This document shows, in pieces, positions 1-9,823 of a stretch of 50,801 bases of DNA (the first letter of the stretch is position 1; each line of letters opens with the position of its first letter). Location of the stretch: contig NZ_BLAE01000081.1 of assembly GCF_009687865.1 (NCBI RefSeq), forward strand, positions 1 to 50,801, given 5' to 3'. The notes below the pieces were generated by a model. It worked only from the letters and a program-made list of their open reading frames with translations. It was not told the origin of the DNA and did no database searches. The position numbers and the translations under genes were made by a program. Origin of the DNA: Acrocarpospora macrocephala. Its GTDB lineage: Bacteria > Actinomycetota > Actinomycetes > Streptosporangiales > Streptosporangiaceae.

Positions 1-2532
1 GGCCATGAGGGGGTGGTGGGGGACGACTCGGACGGAGTAGCCGAAGGCGCCGGTGCGGTCTAGGGGGATGGTGCCGGTGAAGGGGGCTCGGCCGTCGTCG
101 CCGGGGGGGCCGGGGGTGAGGGTGACGTAGGTGGGGTCGATTAGTTCGTCGTGGGGGCCTACGCGGCCGTAGCCGGATTGCACGTGGATGTCTTCTGGGG
201 AGAGGTCGCCTAGGGCGATGGTGGCGGTGATTTCCATGGTGGCGCCTAGTTCGGGGGTGTCGCCGATGCCGGAGGTTTCCACGTGTTCGACGCGGATGCC
301 TGGCCAGGCCTGGGAGACGCGGAGTTTCCAGGCGGCGAAGGACTTGGCGCCGTGGTAGTGGTCGGCGGAGAGGGTGCGGGCCGAGTCGGCGGCGGGGGCG
401 TACAGCTCGATGACGTAGTCGCGGAGCATGCGGCCGGCCAGGACCTTGGGGCCGAGGGAGCTGAGGGTGTGTTTGACCATTTCCAGCCAGCGGCGCGGGA
501 GGCCGTCGGCGGCGCGGTCGTAGAAGCGGTCGGCGACCTCGCGTTCGATGAGGTCGTAGAGGGCGGCGGCTTCGAGTTCGTCGCGGCGGTCGGGGTCGGT
601 GACGCCGTCGGCGGTGGGGATGGCCCAGCCGTTGGTGCCGTCATACCACTCGTCCCACCAGCCGTCGCGGATGGAGAGGTTGAGTCCGCCGTTGAGGGCG
701 GCCTTCATGCCGGAGGTGCCGCAGGCTTCGAGCGGGCGCAGCGGGTTGTTCATCCACACGTCGCAGCCCTGGACGAGCAGCTGGCCGAGGGCCATGTCGT
801 AGTCGGGCAGGAAGACAATGCGATGCCGCACATCCTCCATGTCAGCGAATTTCACGATCTGCTGGATGAGCTTCTTGCCGCCCTCGTCGGCGGGGTGCGC
901 CTTGCCGGCGATCAGGATCTGCACCGGCTTCTCGGGGTCGAGCAGCAGGTCCCGCAGCCGGTCGGGGTCGCTGAGCATGAGCGTGAGCCGCTTGTAGGAC
1001 GGCACCCGCCGCGCGAACCCGATGGTCAGCACGCCGGGATCGAGCGCCTCGTCGGTCCAGCCGAGCTCGGCTTCCGACGCGCCACGCTCCCGCCAGGACC
1101 GCCGCAGCCGCTTGCGCGCGTCCTCGACCAGCCGGCCCCTGAGCTGGCCGCGAATGGTCCAGATATCGCCCTCTGACAGCTTTTGCACGCTGTCCCAGCC
1201 CTGCGTGCGATCGACCAGCGTCGGCAGTTCCTTCCCGGCGAGCTCCATCACCTCGCGCCCCACCCAGGTCGGCGCGTGCACGCCGTTGGTGATCGACCCG
1301 ATCGGCACCTCGGAGAGATCGAACCCGGGCCACAAGCCCTGGAACATCTCCCGGCTGACCTCGCCGTGCAGCACCGACACGCCGTTGACGCGCTGCGCCA
1401 GCCGCATGCCCATGACGGCCATGTTGAAGACGGCCTTCTCGCCGTCCCCGTCCGCCGCCTCGGGCTCGGCCCCGAGCTCCAGGATGCGATCGACGTCCAC
1501 GGTCGGCCAAGCGTTGTCGCCGCCGAACTGCCGCCCGATCATCTCCGCCGGGAACCGGTCGATCCCGGCCGGCACGGGCGTGTGCGTGGTGAACACCGTG
1601 CCCGCCCGCACCGCCTCCAGCGCTTCGTCGAAGGACAGCCGCGCCTCGGTGAGCTCGCGGATGCGCTCAAGCCCGAGGAAGCCCGCGTGGCCCTCGTTGG
1701 TGTGGAAGACCTCGGGTTCGGCGTGCCCGGTGATCCTGCAGTACGCGCGCAGCGCCCGTACGCCGCCGATGCCGAGCAGCAGCTCCTGCATGAGGCGGTG
1801 GTCGCCGCCGCCGCCGTAGAGGCGGTCGGTGACGTCGCGGGCGGCGGTGTCGTTGTCGGCGACGTCGGAGTCGAGCAGCAGCAGCGGGATGCGCCCGACC
1901 TGGGCCACCCAGATCTGGGCGTGCAGGGTGCGCCCGCCGGGCAGGCCGATCCGGATCCGGGACGGCGTGCCGTCCTCCTCCTTCAGCAGCGACAGCGGCA
2001 GGCCGCCGGGGTCCAGCGACGGGTAGTGCTCCTGCTGCCAGCCCTCCGGCGACAACGACTGGGAGAAGTAGCCGTGCCGGTAGAGCAGGCCGACCCCCAG
2101 GATCGGCACGCCCAGGTCGCTGGCGGCTTTCAGATGGTCTCCGGCGAGGATGCCCAGGCCGCCGGAATACTGCGGGAGCGCGGCGGCGATGCCGTACTCG
2201 GGGGAGAAATAGCCGATGGCGGCGGGGCCGCTGGGGAGGGTCTGGTACCACCGCGGGGCGGTCATGTACTCCCGGAGGTCGTCGGCCGCGTCGGCCAGGC
2301 GACGCAGGAAGCGGCGATCGCGGGCGAGTTCGCGCAGCCGGTCGGCGGCCACGGCGCCGAGCAACGCCACCGGATCGTGGCCGACGCGCTCCCACACGTC
2401 GGGGTCCACGTCGGCGAACAGGTCCATCGTCTCCGGGTGCCACGACCAGCGGAGATTCTGGACCAGCTCACCGAGCGGGGCGAGTTCGGCCGGAAGGACG
2501 GTACGGACGGTGAACCTGCGAATAGCTCTCAC
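1..2532 (-). CDS. glgP: Alpha-glucan (glycogen/maltodextrin) phosphorylase, 3' end cut by window edge
   Basis: Releases glucose-1-phosphate from the non-reducing ends of cytosolic alpha-1,4-glucan using PLP. All 844 visible codons are open, and actinobacterial homologues are only slightly longer, so just the C-terminal tail is missing. The N-terminus (RRFTVRTVLPAELAPL...NLRWSW) is typical of the long actinobacterial GlgP type. Mid-protein blocks include FSPEYGI, HTNEGHA and FTTHTPVPAG. The PLP lysine lies in GTSGMKAALNG at about K610. The start chosen is a GTG at 2532, with no strong Shine-Dalgarno upstream. The gene diverges from glgE, so glucan breakdown and GlgE-dependent glucan synthesis share a 319-bp intergenic region. 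Function is secure. Confidence 0.95.
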   Translation of the reverse strand, partial: MRAIRRFTVRTVLPAELAPLGELVQNLRWSWHPETMDLFADVDPDVWERVGHDPVALLGAVAADRLRELARDRRFLRRLADAADDLREYMTAPRWYQTLPSGPAAIGYFSPEYGIAAALPQYSGGLGILAGDHLKAASDLGVPILGVGLLYRHGYFSQSLSPEGWQQEHYPSLDPGGLPLSLLKEEDGTPSRIRIGLPGGRTLHAQIWVAQVGRIPLLLLDSDVADNDTAARDVTDRLYGGGGDHRLMQELLLGIGGVRALRAYCRITGHAEPEVFHTNEGHAGFLGLERIRELTEARLSFDEALEAVRAGTVFTTHTPVPAGIDRFPAEMIGRQFGGDNAWPTVDVDRILELGAEPEAADGDGEKAVFNMAVMGMRLAQRVNGVSVLHGEVSREMFQGLWPGFDLSEVPIGSITNGVHAPTWVGREVMELAGKELPTLVDRTQGWDSVQKLSEGDIWTIRGQLRGRLVEDARKRLRRSWRERGASEAELGWTDEALDPGVLTIGFARRVPSYKRLTLMLSDPDRLRDLLLDPEKPVQILIAGKAHPADEGGKKLIQQIVKFADMEDVRHRIVFLPDYDMALGQLLVQGCDVWMNNPLRPLEACGTSGMKAALNGGLNLSIRDGWWDEWYDGTNGWAIPTADGVTDPDRRDELEAAALYDLIEREVADRFYDRAADGLPRRWLEMVKHTLSSLGPKVLAGRMLRDYVIELYAPAADSARTLSADHYHGAKSFAAWKLRVSQAWPGIRVEHVETSGIGDTPELGATMEITATIALGDLSPEDIHVQSGYGRVGPHDELIDPTYVTLTPGPPGDDGRAPFTGTIPLDRTGAFGYSVRVVPHHPLMA

Positions 2533-2851
2533 GTGGCCAGACCCTAGGGGATGTGAGGGGGTGGAGGAGCACATACAGCTCTCACCATTGCCCTACTCGC
2601 TCAAACATCACAGATCCGCAGTCCTGCCCGTGAACCCACAGCCAGTCCACGGCTCGCCGGAAGGAGATGGAGTTGACCCCCGCCATGCTCTTTCATATGC
2701 ATGGGTAAACGTGGAGCATTGGGGCAACTCCTGTATGAGCCACCGGCCCGCTCGGCGGGTCGTGGTTCGTGCTGCCCGACTCCGAGCAAAGATCGATCCT
2801 GCCCTGTCAACTCCGGCGGCACCGGGTGTGCCGTCGCTACGTTGAGAAACG
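2533..2851. other. glgP-glgE divergent intergenic region
   Basis: No convincing gene lies here. The region must hold the promoters of glgP (leftward) and glgE (rightward). A rightward sigma-70-like promoter is annotated separately. No clear operator palindrome was seen. Confidence 0.6.
2673..2701 (+). promoter_or_regulatory. Candidate promoter of the glgE-treS-mak operon
   Basis: A TTGACC -35 hexamer (2673-2678) and a TATGCA -10 hexamer (2696-2701) are separated by 17 bp, close to the vegetative sigma consensus. This would give a 5' leader of roughly 140 nt before the glgE ATG at 2852. It is called from sequence alone. Confidence 0.4.
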
Positions 2852-4936
2852 ATGATCGGAAGAATTCCAATCCAGGACATCCACCCTGTCGTCGACTGCG
2901 GGAAGCGTCCCGCGAAGGCGGCCGCAGGGGAAACCTTCGAGATCAGCGCCACCGTGTTCCGGGAGGGACACGACGCGGTCGCCGCGGGGGTCGTGCTGAT
3001 CGATCCCCAGGGCGTGGCCGGGCGGCTGCAGCCCATGCGCGAGCTCGCGCCGGGCACCGATCGGTGGGGGGTGAGTGTGACCCTGCCCTCGGAAGGGTTG
3101 TGGTCCTTCCGGGTGGAGGCGTGGAGCGACCCGGTGGCGACCTGGCTGCACGACGCCGGGATCAAGATCCCCCGCGGACTCGACGCCGACCTGATGTGCG
3201 AAGAGGGCGCCCGCCTGTTCGAGCGCGCCGCCAAGGCGGTGCGGGCCGGTGACTGCCTGCCGGGCGCGAAACGGCTGGTGAAGGCGAGCGATCGGGCCCT
3301 GCTCCAGGCGGAGCTGCGGATGTGCGGGCACCGGGCCGCGCTGCTGGCGCTGGCCGCGCGGCTGCGGGACGACGAGGTGGATCCGCGGGCCAGGTTCGCG
3401 GTGGCGCAGCTGCCGGAGACGCTGGCGCTGGTCGCCGCGCATCCGCTGCGCGACCTGGTCACGAAGGCGACGCCGGCGCGGATCCGGGTGGACCGGCGGC
3501 GGGCGCTGTTCGGCTCCTGGTATGAGTTCTTCCCCCGCTCGGAGGGGGCGGTGATCGAGGACAGCGTGCCTGTCTCCGGCACGTTCGCCACGGCGGCCAA
3601 GCGCTTGCCCGCGGTCGCCCAGATGGGCTTCGACGTGGTCTACCTGCCGCCGATCCACCCGATCGGGGTGGCGTTCCGCAAGGGGCGCAACAACACGCTG
3701 ACCCCGGAGCCGTTCGATCCGGGCTCGCCGTGGGCGATCGGCGGGGAAGAGGGCGGGCACGACGCGATTCATCCGGATCTGGGAACGATCGAGGACTTTG
3801 ACGCCTTTGTCGCGCGGACCCGCGAGCTGGGCATGGAGGTCGCGCTCGATCTGGCGTTGCAGTGCTCGCCGGACCATCCGTGGGTGAAGGAACATCCGGA
3901 GTGGTTCAACATCCGGGCCGACGGATCCATCGCGTACGCCGAGAATCCGCCCAAGAAATACCAGGACATCTACCCGCTCAACTTCGACAAGGATCCGGCC
4001 GGGATCTACGCCGAGGTCAAGCGGGTGGTGCTGCACTGGATGGAGCACGGCGTACGGATCTTCCGGGTGGACAACCCGCACACCAAGCCGGTGGCGTTCT
4101 GGGAGCGGCTGCTGGCCGACATCAGGACCGACGACCCGGACGTGCTGTTCCTGTCGGAGGCGTTCACCCGTCCGGCCATGATGCGCGCGCTGGCGAAGGT
4201 CGGGTTCCACCAGTCGTACACGTACTACACCTGGAAGAACTCGCGGGCCGAGCTGGAGGAGTATCTCTCGGAGCTGGCCCACGAAACGGGACATTTTTTG
4301 CGCCCGAATCTGTTCGTCAACACTCCCGACATCTTGCACGAGTACCTTCAAAACGGCGGCATACCCGCCTTCAAGATCCGCGCGGTGCTGGCCGCGCTGA
4401 CGGCGCCGACCTGGGGGGTGTACGCGGGATATGAACTGGGCGAGAACGTCGCGGTCCGGCCGGGCAGCGAGGAATACCTGGACAGTGAGAAGTACCAGTA
4501 CCGGCCGAGGGACTGGGCGGCGGCCGAGCGGGAGGGGCGGAGCCTCGCTCCCCTCATCACGCACCTCAATTTGTTCAGAAGAGCACACCCGGCGCTCCAG
4601 GAATTGCGTAATCTACGGTTTCACAACTGCGATCAGCCGGATGTGATCTGCTTCTCGAAGCGGCTCCCCGGTGCCTACGACACGGCCACACGACGGCACG
4701 CCCTAGGCGACGTCGTTCTGGCTGTCGTCAACCTGGATCCGCACAACACCCATGAGGGCATCGTCCATCTGGACCTGCCGGCCCTCGGTCTCGACTGGCA
4801 TGCCGAGTTCGTCGTGGACGACGAGCTGTCGGGCGAGTCGTACCGCTGGCGGCAGTCCAATTACGTGCGCCTCGACCCACACGTCAATCCTGCACACGTC
4901 TTCACGCTGCGTCACGGGTCAGCGCACCGCCCGTGA
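2852..4936 (+). CDS. glgE: Alpha-1,4-glucan:maltose-1-phosphate maltosyltransferase GlgE
   Basis: Transfers maltosyl units from maltose-1-phosphate to the non-reducing end of alpha-1,4-glucan (GH13_3, EC 2.4.99.16). It has 694 residues, the usual family length. An N-terminal beta-sandwich domain precedes the barrel, which starts near residue 215 ([13 protein letters not shown]). The catalytic residues can be read directly: nucleophile D407 in [10 protein letters not shown], acid/base E436 in LSEAFTRP, and D493 in NTPDILHEY. Their 29- and 57-residue spacings equal those of Streptomyces coelicolor GlgE (394/423/480). The ATG at 2852 begins [11 protein letters not shown], a typical GlgE start. 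It is the first gene of glgE-treS-mak; its TGA is 32 bp before the treS start chosen here. Confidence 0.97.
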   Translation: MIGRIPIQDIHPVVDCGKRPAKAAAGETFEISATVFREGHDAVAAGVVLIDPQGVAGRLQPMRELAPGTDRWGVSVTLPSEGLWSFRVEAWSDPVATWLHDAGIKIPRGLDADLMCEEGARLFERAAKAVRAGDCLPGAKRLVKASDRALLQAELRMCGHRAALLALAARLRDDEVDPRARFAVAQLPETLALVAAHPLRDLVTKATPARIRVDRRRALFGSWYEFFPRSEGAVIEDSVPVSGTFATAAKRLPAVAQMGFDVVYLPPIHPIGVAFRKGRNNTLTPEPFDPGSPWAIGGEEGGHDAIHPDLGTIEDFDAFVARTRELGMEVALDLALQCSPDHPWVKEHPEWFNIRADGSIAYAENPPKKYQDIYPLNFDKDPAGIYAEVKRVVLHWMEHGVRIFRVDNPHTKPVAFWERLLADIRTDDPDVLFLSEAFTRPAMMRALAKVGFHQSYTYYTWKNSRAELEEYLSELAHETGHFLRPNLFVNTPDILHEYLQNGGIPAFKIRAVLAALTAPTWGVYAGYELGENVAVRPGSEEYLDSEKYQYRPRDWAAAEREGRSLAPLITHLNLFRRAHPALQELRNLRFHNCDQPDVICFSKRLPGAYDTATRRHALGDVVLAVVNLDPHNTHEGIVHLDLPALGLDWHAEFVVDDELSGESYRWRQSNYVRLDPHVNPAHVFTLRHGSAHRP

Positions 4937-4968
4937 GGACAGCCCTTGCACAACCGGGGAGTACAACG

Positions 4969-6681
4969 GTGAGCCTTACGCCGATTCAGCATCAGCCCAT
5001 CCCGAACACCTTCACGCACGACAAACCCCGCGATCAGTACTGGTACAAGCGGGCGGTGTTCTATGAAGTGCTGATCCGGGGCTTCGCCGACTCCAACGGG
5101 GACGGCACGGGCGACATTCGCGGCCTGATCGAAAAGCTCGACTACTTCCAGTGGCTCGGGATCGACTGCCTCTGGCTGCTCCCGCTCTACGAGTCCCCCC
5201 TCAGAGACGGCGGATACGACATCGCCGACTTTATGAAGATTTTGCCCGAATTTGGGGACCTCGGGGACTTCGTGAGGCTGGTCGAGGAAGCCCACAAGCG
5301 CGGCATCCGGGTCATCGCCGACCTGGTCATGAACCACACCAGCGACCAGCACCCGTGGTTCCAGGCCTCCCGGCGTGACCCGGACGGCCCGTACGGCGAC
5401 TTCTACGTCTGGCACGACAACGACGAGAAGTACAAGGACGCCCGGATCATCTTCATCGACACCGAGACGTCCAACTGGACCCACGACCCGGTCCGCGGCC
5501 AGTACTACTGGCACCGCTTCTTCAGCCACCAGCCGGACCTCAACTACGAGAACCCGGACGTGCAGGAGGCGATGCTGGAGGTGCTGCGGTTCTGGCTGGA
5601 CCTCGGCATCGACGGGTTCCGGATGGACGCCATCCCCTACCTGTTCGAGCAGGAGGGCACCAACTGCGAGAACCTCCCGAGGACCCACGAATACCTCAAG
5701 CGGGTCCGCGCCGAGGTGGACCGCCTCTACCCCGACCGGGTGCTCCTGGCGGAGGCCAACCAGTGGCCGGCCGACGTGGTCGAATACTTCGGCGACCCGG
5801 TCACCGGCGGGGACGAGTGCCACATGGCGTTCCATTTCCCGCTGATGCCGCGCATCTTCATGGCCGTACGGCGGGAGTCGCGTTACCCGATCTCGGAGAT
5901 CATGGCGCAGACCCCGAAGATCCCGGAGAACTGCCAGTGGGGCATCTTCCTCCGCAACCACGACGAGCTCACCCTCGAAATGGTCACCGACGAAGAGCGC
6001 GACTACATGTACTCCGAGTACGCCAAGGACCCCCGGATGCGCGCGAACGTGGGCATCCGCCGCCGCCTGGCCCCCTTGCTGGAGAACGACAGGAACCAGA
6101 TCGAGCTCTTCACGGCGCTCCTTTTGTCCCTTCCGGGTTCACCGGTGCTCTATTACGGGGACGAAATCGGGATGGGGGACAACATCTGGCTGGGCGACCG
6201 CGACGGAGTCCGTACGCCCATGCAGTGGACGCCCGACCGGAACGCGGGCTTCTCCACCTGTGACCCGGGCCGGCTCTACCTGCCGCCGGTGATGGACCCG
6301 ATCTACGGCTACCAGGCGATCAACGTCGAGGCGCAGCAGAAGAGCTCGGGCTCGCTGCTGCACTGGACCAAGCGGATGATCGACATCCGCAAGCGGCACC
6401 CGGTGTTCGGCCTCGGCGAGTTCATCGAGCTCAACTCCTCCAACCCGAGCGTGCTGGCCTTCGTCCGGGAGCTGGGCGACGACCGGGTGCTCTGCGTCAA
6501 CAACCTGTCCCGCTTCCCGCAGCCGGTCGAACTGGACCTGCGGCGCTTCGAGGGCGCGGAACCGGTGGAGACCATGGGGGGCGTTCCCTTCCCCCGAATT
6601 GGTGAACTTCCGTATCTTTTGACGCTTCCGGGGCATGGTTTCTACTGGTTCACCATCCCACCGGTGTCACGGGAGGACTAA
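4969..6681 (+). CDS. treS: Trehalose synthase / maltose alpha-D-glucosyltransferase
   Basis: Interconverts trehalose and maltose (EC 5.4.99.16) and feeds maltose to the maltokinase encoded next. GH13_16 barrel of 570 residues; the N-terminal block [18 protein letters not shown] is diagnostic. Catalytic residues, numbered from the GTG at 4969, are D220 ([11 protein letters not shown]), E262 (LLAEANQWP) and D332 ([10 protein letters not shown]). Their 42- and 70-residue spacings match mycobacterial TreS (238/280/350). The 4969 start is preferred because GGGGA lies 8 nt upstream. An in-frame GTG at 4933 overlapping the glgE stop would add 12 residues. The mak gene follows after 4 bp. There is no fused maltokinase domain. 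Confidence 0.96.
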   Translation: MSLTPIQHQPIPNTFTHDKPRDQYWYKRAVFYEVLIRGFADSNGDGTGDIRGLIEKLDYFQWLGIDCLWLLPLYESPLRDGGYDIADFMKILPEFGDLGDFVRLVEEAHKRGIRVIADLVMNHTSDQHPWFQASRRDPDGPYGDFYVWHDNDEKYKDARIIFIDTETSNWTHDPVRGQYYWHRFFSHQPDLNYENPDVQEAMLEVLRFWLDLGIDGFRMDAIPYLFEQEGTNCENLPRTHEYLKRVRAEVDRLYPDRVLLAEANQWPADVVEYFGDPVTGGDECHMAFHFPLMPRIFMAVRRESRYPISEIMAQTPKIPENCQWGIFLRNHDELTLEMVTDEERDYMYSEYAKDPRMRANVGIRRRLAPLLENDRNQIELFTALLLSLPGSPVLYYGDEIGMGDNIWLGDRDGVRTPMQWTPDRNAGFSTCDPGRLYLPPVMDPIYGYQAINVEAQQKSSGSLLHWTKRMIDIRKRHPVFGLGEFIELNSSNPSVLAFVRELGDDRVLCVNNLSRFPQPVELDLRRFEGAEPVETMGGVPFPRIGELPYLLTLPGHGFYWFTIPPVSRED

Positions 6682-6685
6682 TAAC

Positions 6686-8029
6686 GTGCTGACCGAGCTC
6701 CTTACCGGCTGGATCGCCACTCAACGCTGGTTCGCCGGTAAGGGGCGCCCGATCGACGAGCTGTCGATCGAGTCGAGCACCCAGCTCGCGGCCGACGACC
6801 CGATCCTCGCCCATCTGATCATCTCGGTACGGCAAGGGGATCGGGTCACCCGCTACCAGCTGCTGCTGGGGCTGCGGGACGAGATTCCGGACCGGCTCAG
6901 GCACGCGATGATCGGGCGGACCGAATGGGGTGGCCGTGATCGTTACGCGTTCGACGCGGCGCACGACGCCGGCCTGACCCGCTGGCTGCTGACCGGTATG
7001 GACGTGAACCTCACGGTCGATCCGCTGGCCTTCCACCGGGTTCCCGGAGTCGAGATCGACACGACGCCGCGCAGCCTGGTGATGACGGCCGAGCAGTCCA
7101 ACACCTCGATCGTGTACGGCGACAAGTACATCCTCAAGCAGTTCCGCGCGCTGATCCCGGGGGTCAATCCGGAGCTGGAGATCGTGACCGCGCTGGCGGC
7201 ACAGGGGTCCTCGCATGTGGCGAAGCCGTACGGGTGGATCGAGACCACGCTGGACGGGGAGCCGACCACGCTGGCGATCATGCAGGAGTTCCTGTCCAAC
7301 TCCAGCGAGGGCTGGGCGATGGCGCTGACCAGCGTGCGCGATCTTTACGCCCAGCCCAGGGACGTGTCGGCGGCCGACGCCGGCGGGGACTTCGCGGCTG
7401 AGGCGCGGCGGCTGGGGACGGCGACCGCGCAGGTGCACCGGGATCTGGCCCGGGCCTTTCCGACGGCGGTGATCGAGCCGCCCGAGGTCAAGCGCATGAC
7501 CGAGCGGTTCAGGCGGCGGCTGGATCGGGCCATCGCGGAGGTGCCGCAACTGGACGCGCACGCGGAGGTGGCGCATGCGGCCTATGACCGGCTGGCGGAC
7601 ATCGACCGGCCGGTGGCCGTGCAGCGGGTGCACGGGGATTATCACCTCGGGCAGGTGATGCGGACGGCGGCCGACTGGGTGGTGCTCGACTTCGAAGGCG
7701 AGCCCGGGCAGCCGCTGGCCGAGCGGCGGGCGCTGGACTCGCCGCTGCGGGATGTGGCGGGCATGCTGCGCTCGATCGAGTACGCGGCCCGGCATCTGCT
7801 GGCCGACCATCCGGACGCGGCCTCGCTGGTGTCCCGGGCGCAGGAGTGGTCGGCGCGCAACCGCGCCGCCTTCCTGGCCGGTTACACCGAAGCCGGTGGC
7901 AACATCACGGGCGCGGACGCCGTGCTGCTGCACGCCTTGAAGCTCTCCAAGGCCGTGTACGAAGTCGTCTACGAGGCACGCAACCGACCCACGTGGCTGC
8001 CGATCCCGTTGGCCGCCTTCCAGGAATAA
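6686..8029 (+). CDS. mak: Maltokinase (Pep2/Mak)
   Basis: ATP-dependent kinase that phosphorylates maltose at C1 (EC 2.7.1.175), making the GlgE donor. It has 447 residues, the normal length for the stand-alone enzyme. The N-terminal cap (LLTGWIATQRWFAGKGR) is typical, and the eukaryotic-like kinase fold shows the catalytic loop HGDYHLGQV (D318) and the metal-binding segment VLDFEGEP (D335). The GTG start at 6686 lies 4 bp after the treS stop with GGGAGG just upstream; a longer in-frame extension inside treS is unlikely. It is the last gene of the operon. No glgB follows, and the next gene (sppA) converges 38 bp away. Confidence 0.94.
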   Translation: MLTELLTGWIATQRWFAGKGRPIDELSIESSTQLAADDPILAHLIISVRQGDRVTRYQLLLGLRDEIPDRLRHAMIGRTEWGGRDRYAFDAAHDAGLTRWLLTGMDVNLTVDPLAFHRVPGVEIDTTPRSLVMTAEQSNTSIVYGDKYILKQFRALIPGVNPELEIVTALAAQGSSHVAKPYGWIETTLDGEPTTLAIMQEFLSNSSEGWAMALTSVRDLYAQPRDVSAADAGGDFAAEARRLGTATAQVHRDLARAFPTAVIEPPEVKRMTERFRRRLDRAIAEVPQLDAHAEVAHAAYDRLADIDRPVAVQRVHGDYHLGQVMRTAADWVVLDFEGEPGQPLAERRALDSPLRDVAGMLRSIEYAARHLLADHPDAASLVSRAQEWSARNRAAFLAGYTEAGGNITGADAVLLHALKLSKAVYEVVYEARNRPTWLPIPLAAFQE

Positions 8030-8067
8030 CAGATCCCGAAATATCCGGCGGCCTTACTCGGGGACAG

Positions 8068-9762
8068 TCAGCGGATGGTCCACTGGCCGGGGAGGATCAG
8101 CGGGCCGCCGAAGGCGGGCAAGCCGAGCTCGGCCGCCAGGGCCGACATCGGGCCCCATGCCTCCAGGCGAATCCTGGTCAGCGCGGCGGCCTTGTCCTCG
8201 CTGGACTCCGCCGGGCGCAGCCGTTCCAGCGGGTTCAGCCGCGGATAGGAGCGAACGGGAGCGTCGACCGGCAGCCCGGCGCGCTTGCGAGCCAGCGTCA
8301 GCGCGTCCTCAAGACCGCCGAGCTCGTCGACCAGGCCGTTCTCCCGCGCGTCCGCGCCGGTCCAGACCCGGCCACGGGCCAGCTCGTGCGCCCGCTCCCG
8401 GCCCAGATTCCGCCCTTCGGCCACCTTGCCGACGAAGTCATCGTAAATCCGGTCCAGCCAGGCATTGACCCGTCCCCACTGGGCCTCCGAGAACCCCCGG
8501 GTGAGCGAGAACATCCCGGCGTTGGCGCCCTCGGTGATCGTCTCCGACACCACGCCGACCCGGTTGAGCAGCTCCCCCAGCACCGGCTTGCCGCCGAAGA
8601 CCCCGATCGAGCCGGTCAGCGTGCCCGGCTGAGCCATGATCACGTCGGCGGCCATGGACACGAAGTAACCACCCGACGCGGCCACGTCGCCCATCGAGAC
8701 GATCACCGACTTCCCGGCCTTGCGGGCCAGCACGACCTCCCGCCAGATCGTGTCGGACGCCACGTACGACCCCCCGGGGCTGTCCACCCGGAACACGATC
8801 GCGCGGACCTTGTCGTCGCGGCGCGCGGAGCGCAGCGCGGCGGCGATGGTGTCGGAACCCATCGCGCTGCCGCCACCCAGCGGGGATCGCCCGCTGCGGC
8901 CCATCCGGATCGGCCCCTCGCCCTGGACCAGCGCCACCACGTCCTCCCCCGGATGCGGCAACTTCCGGGGCCCGCCGAGCTTGGCATACCGCGCCACATA
9001 CTGAAGATGAGCGCCCTCGGGCACGACCTCGGCGTATACCTCGTCACGATATTTCAGGCCATCGATCAGCCCGGCCTCCAGCGCCTCCGCGCCGATGAAA
9101 GGCCCTTCGTCGATCAGCTCGCGCACCCGGACCGGCTCCAGCCGCCGCGACTCCGCGATCCCCGCCACGATCTGCTCGGTGACCGACTCCGCGATCCGAG
9201 ACGCCGACTCGCGATGCGCGTCGGTCATGTGATCCTGGGTGTACATGTTGGCCGCGGTCTTGTACTCGTGCCGCTGCCCGACCTGATACTCCACGCTCAG
9301 CTTGGCCAGCGCGTCCTTCACGAACCGCTGCTCCAGCGCGATCCCGGTCAGGCCCACGTCGCCGGACGGCTGCAGGTAGACCCGCTCGAACGCGCTGCCC
9401 AGGTAGTAGGGCACGGTTCCGGTGCCGAACTCGCCGAACGTCTCCGCATACGCCACGGTCAGCTTCCCGGCGGCCCGCAGCTTCACGACCGCGCCGCGCA
9501 GCTCCTGTACCATGCCGAGCCCCAGCGGGCCACCGCCGATCTTCACGATCAGCGCCTTGACCCGGGGATCCTTGCGGGCCCGGCGCAACCCCGCGAGCAC
9601 GTCGGCCAGGCGCGGCTTGCGCATGGTCAGCAGCGCGCCCAGCGGATCGGCGGGCGGACCCTCCGTCAGCCCTTCCGTCAGGTCCAGCTCAAGGACCAGG
9701 GGCCCCGTGCGGCGCTGCCGCATCCGCCCAACGGTCTCCACGATCGTCCTCGTCGCGTCCAT
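8068..9762 (-). CDS. sppA: Signal peptide peptidase SppA, 67-kDa type (peptidase S49)
   Basis: Ser/Lys protease expected to degrade signal peptides after preprotein processing. Two tandem S49 halves make up 564 residues. The base K168 lies in RHEYKTAANMY in the N-terminal half. The nucleophile S363 lies in VAASGGYFVSMAAD in the C-terminal half, preceded by FRVDSPGG. The 195-residue spacing resembles E. coli SppA (209/409). It starts directly with DATRTIVETVGRMRQRR and shows no obvious N-terminal membrane anchor, unlike E. coli SppA, so a peripheral or soluble form is likely. The upstream terminator at 9792-9819 separates it from the island operon. Confidence 0.92.
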   Translation of the reverse strand: MDATRTIVETVGRMRQRRTGPLVLELDLTEGLTEGPPADPLGALLTMRKPRLADVLAGLRRARKDPRVKALIVKIGGGPLGLGMVQELRGAVVKLRAAGKLTVAYAETFGEFGTGTVPYYLGSAFERVYLQPSGDVGLTGIALEQRFVKDALAKLSVEYQVGQRHEYKTAANMYTQDHMTDAHRESASRIAESVTEQIVAGIAESRRLEPVRVRELIDEGPFIGAEALEAGLIDGLKYRDEVYAEVVPEGAHLQYVARYAKLGGPRKLPHPGEDVVALVQGEGPIRMGRSGRSPLGGGSAMGSDTIAAALRSARRDDKVRAIVFRVDSPGGSYVASDTIWREVVLARKAGKSVIVSMGDVAASGGYFVSMAADVIMAQPGTLTGSIGVFGGKPVLGELLNRVGVVSETITEGANAGMFSLTRGFSEAQWGRVNAWLDRIYDDFVGKVAEGRNLGRERAHELARGRVWTGADARENGLVDELGGLEDALTLARKRAGLPVDAPVRSYPRLNPLERLRPAESSEDKAAALTRIRLEAWGPMSALAAELGLPAFGGPLILPGQWTIR

Positions 9763-9791
9763 ACCGCCACCCTAAGCGACCCCGACGACAA

Positions 9792-9819
9792 TGCGGCGGC
9801 CCTCGTGAGGGCCGCCGCA
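9792..9819 (-). terminator. Hairpin terminator of the ABC/catabolic operon
   Basis: Perfect 13-bp inverted repeat (TGCGGCGGCCCTC and its complement) with a 2-nt gap, just after the stop codon of the FG-GAP gene and before sppA. There is no strong T-run, as usual in actinomycetes. Confidence 0.65.
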
Positions 9820-9823
9820 CTGC

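Noticed and set aside
283-2547. Long rightward open frames opposite glgP
   Set aside because: Val/Gly/Arg-rich shadow frames of the glgP coding strand; glgP itself has verified active-site motifs.
2837-4588. Long leftward frame opposite glgE
   Set aside because: Arg/His/Pro-rich shadow; the glgE frame carries the full catalytic set.
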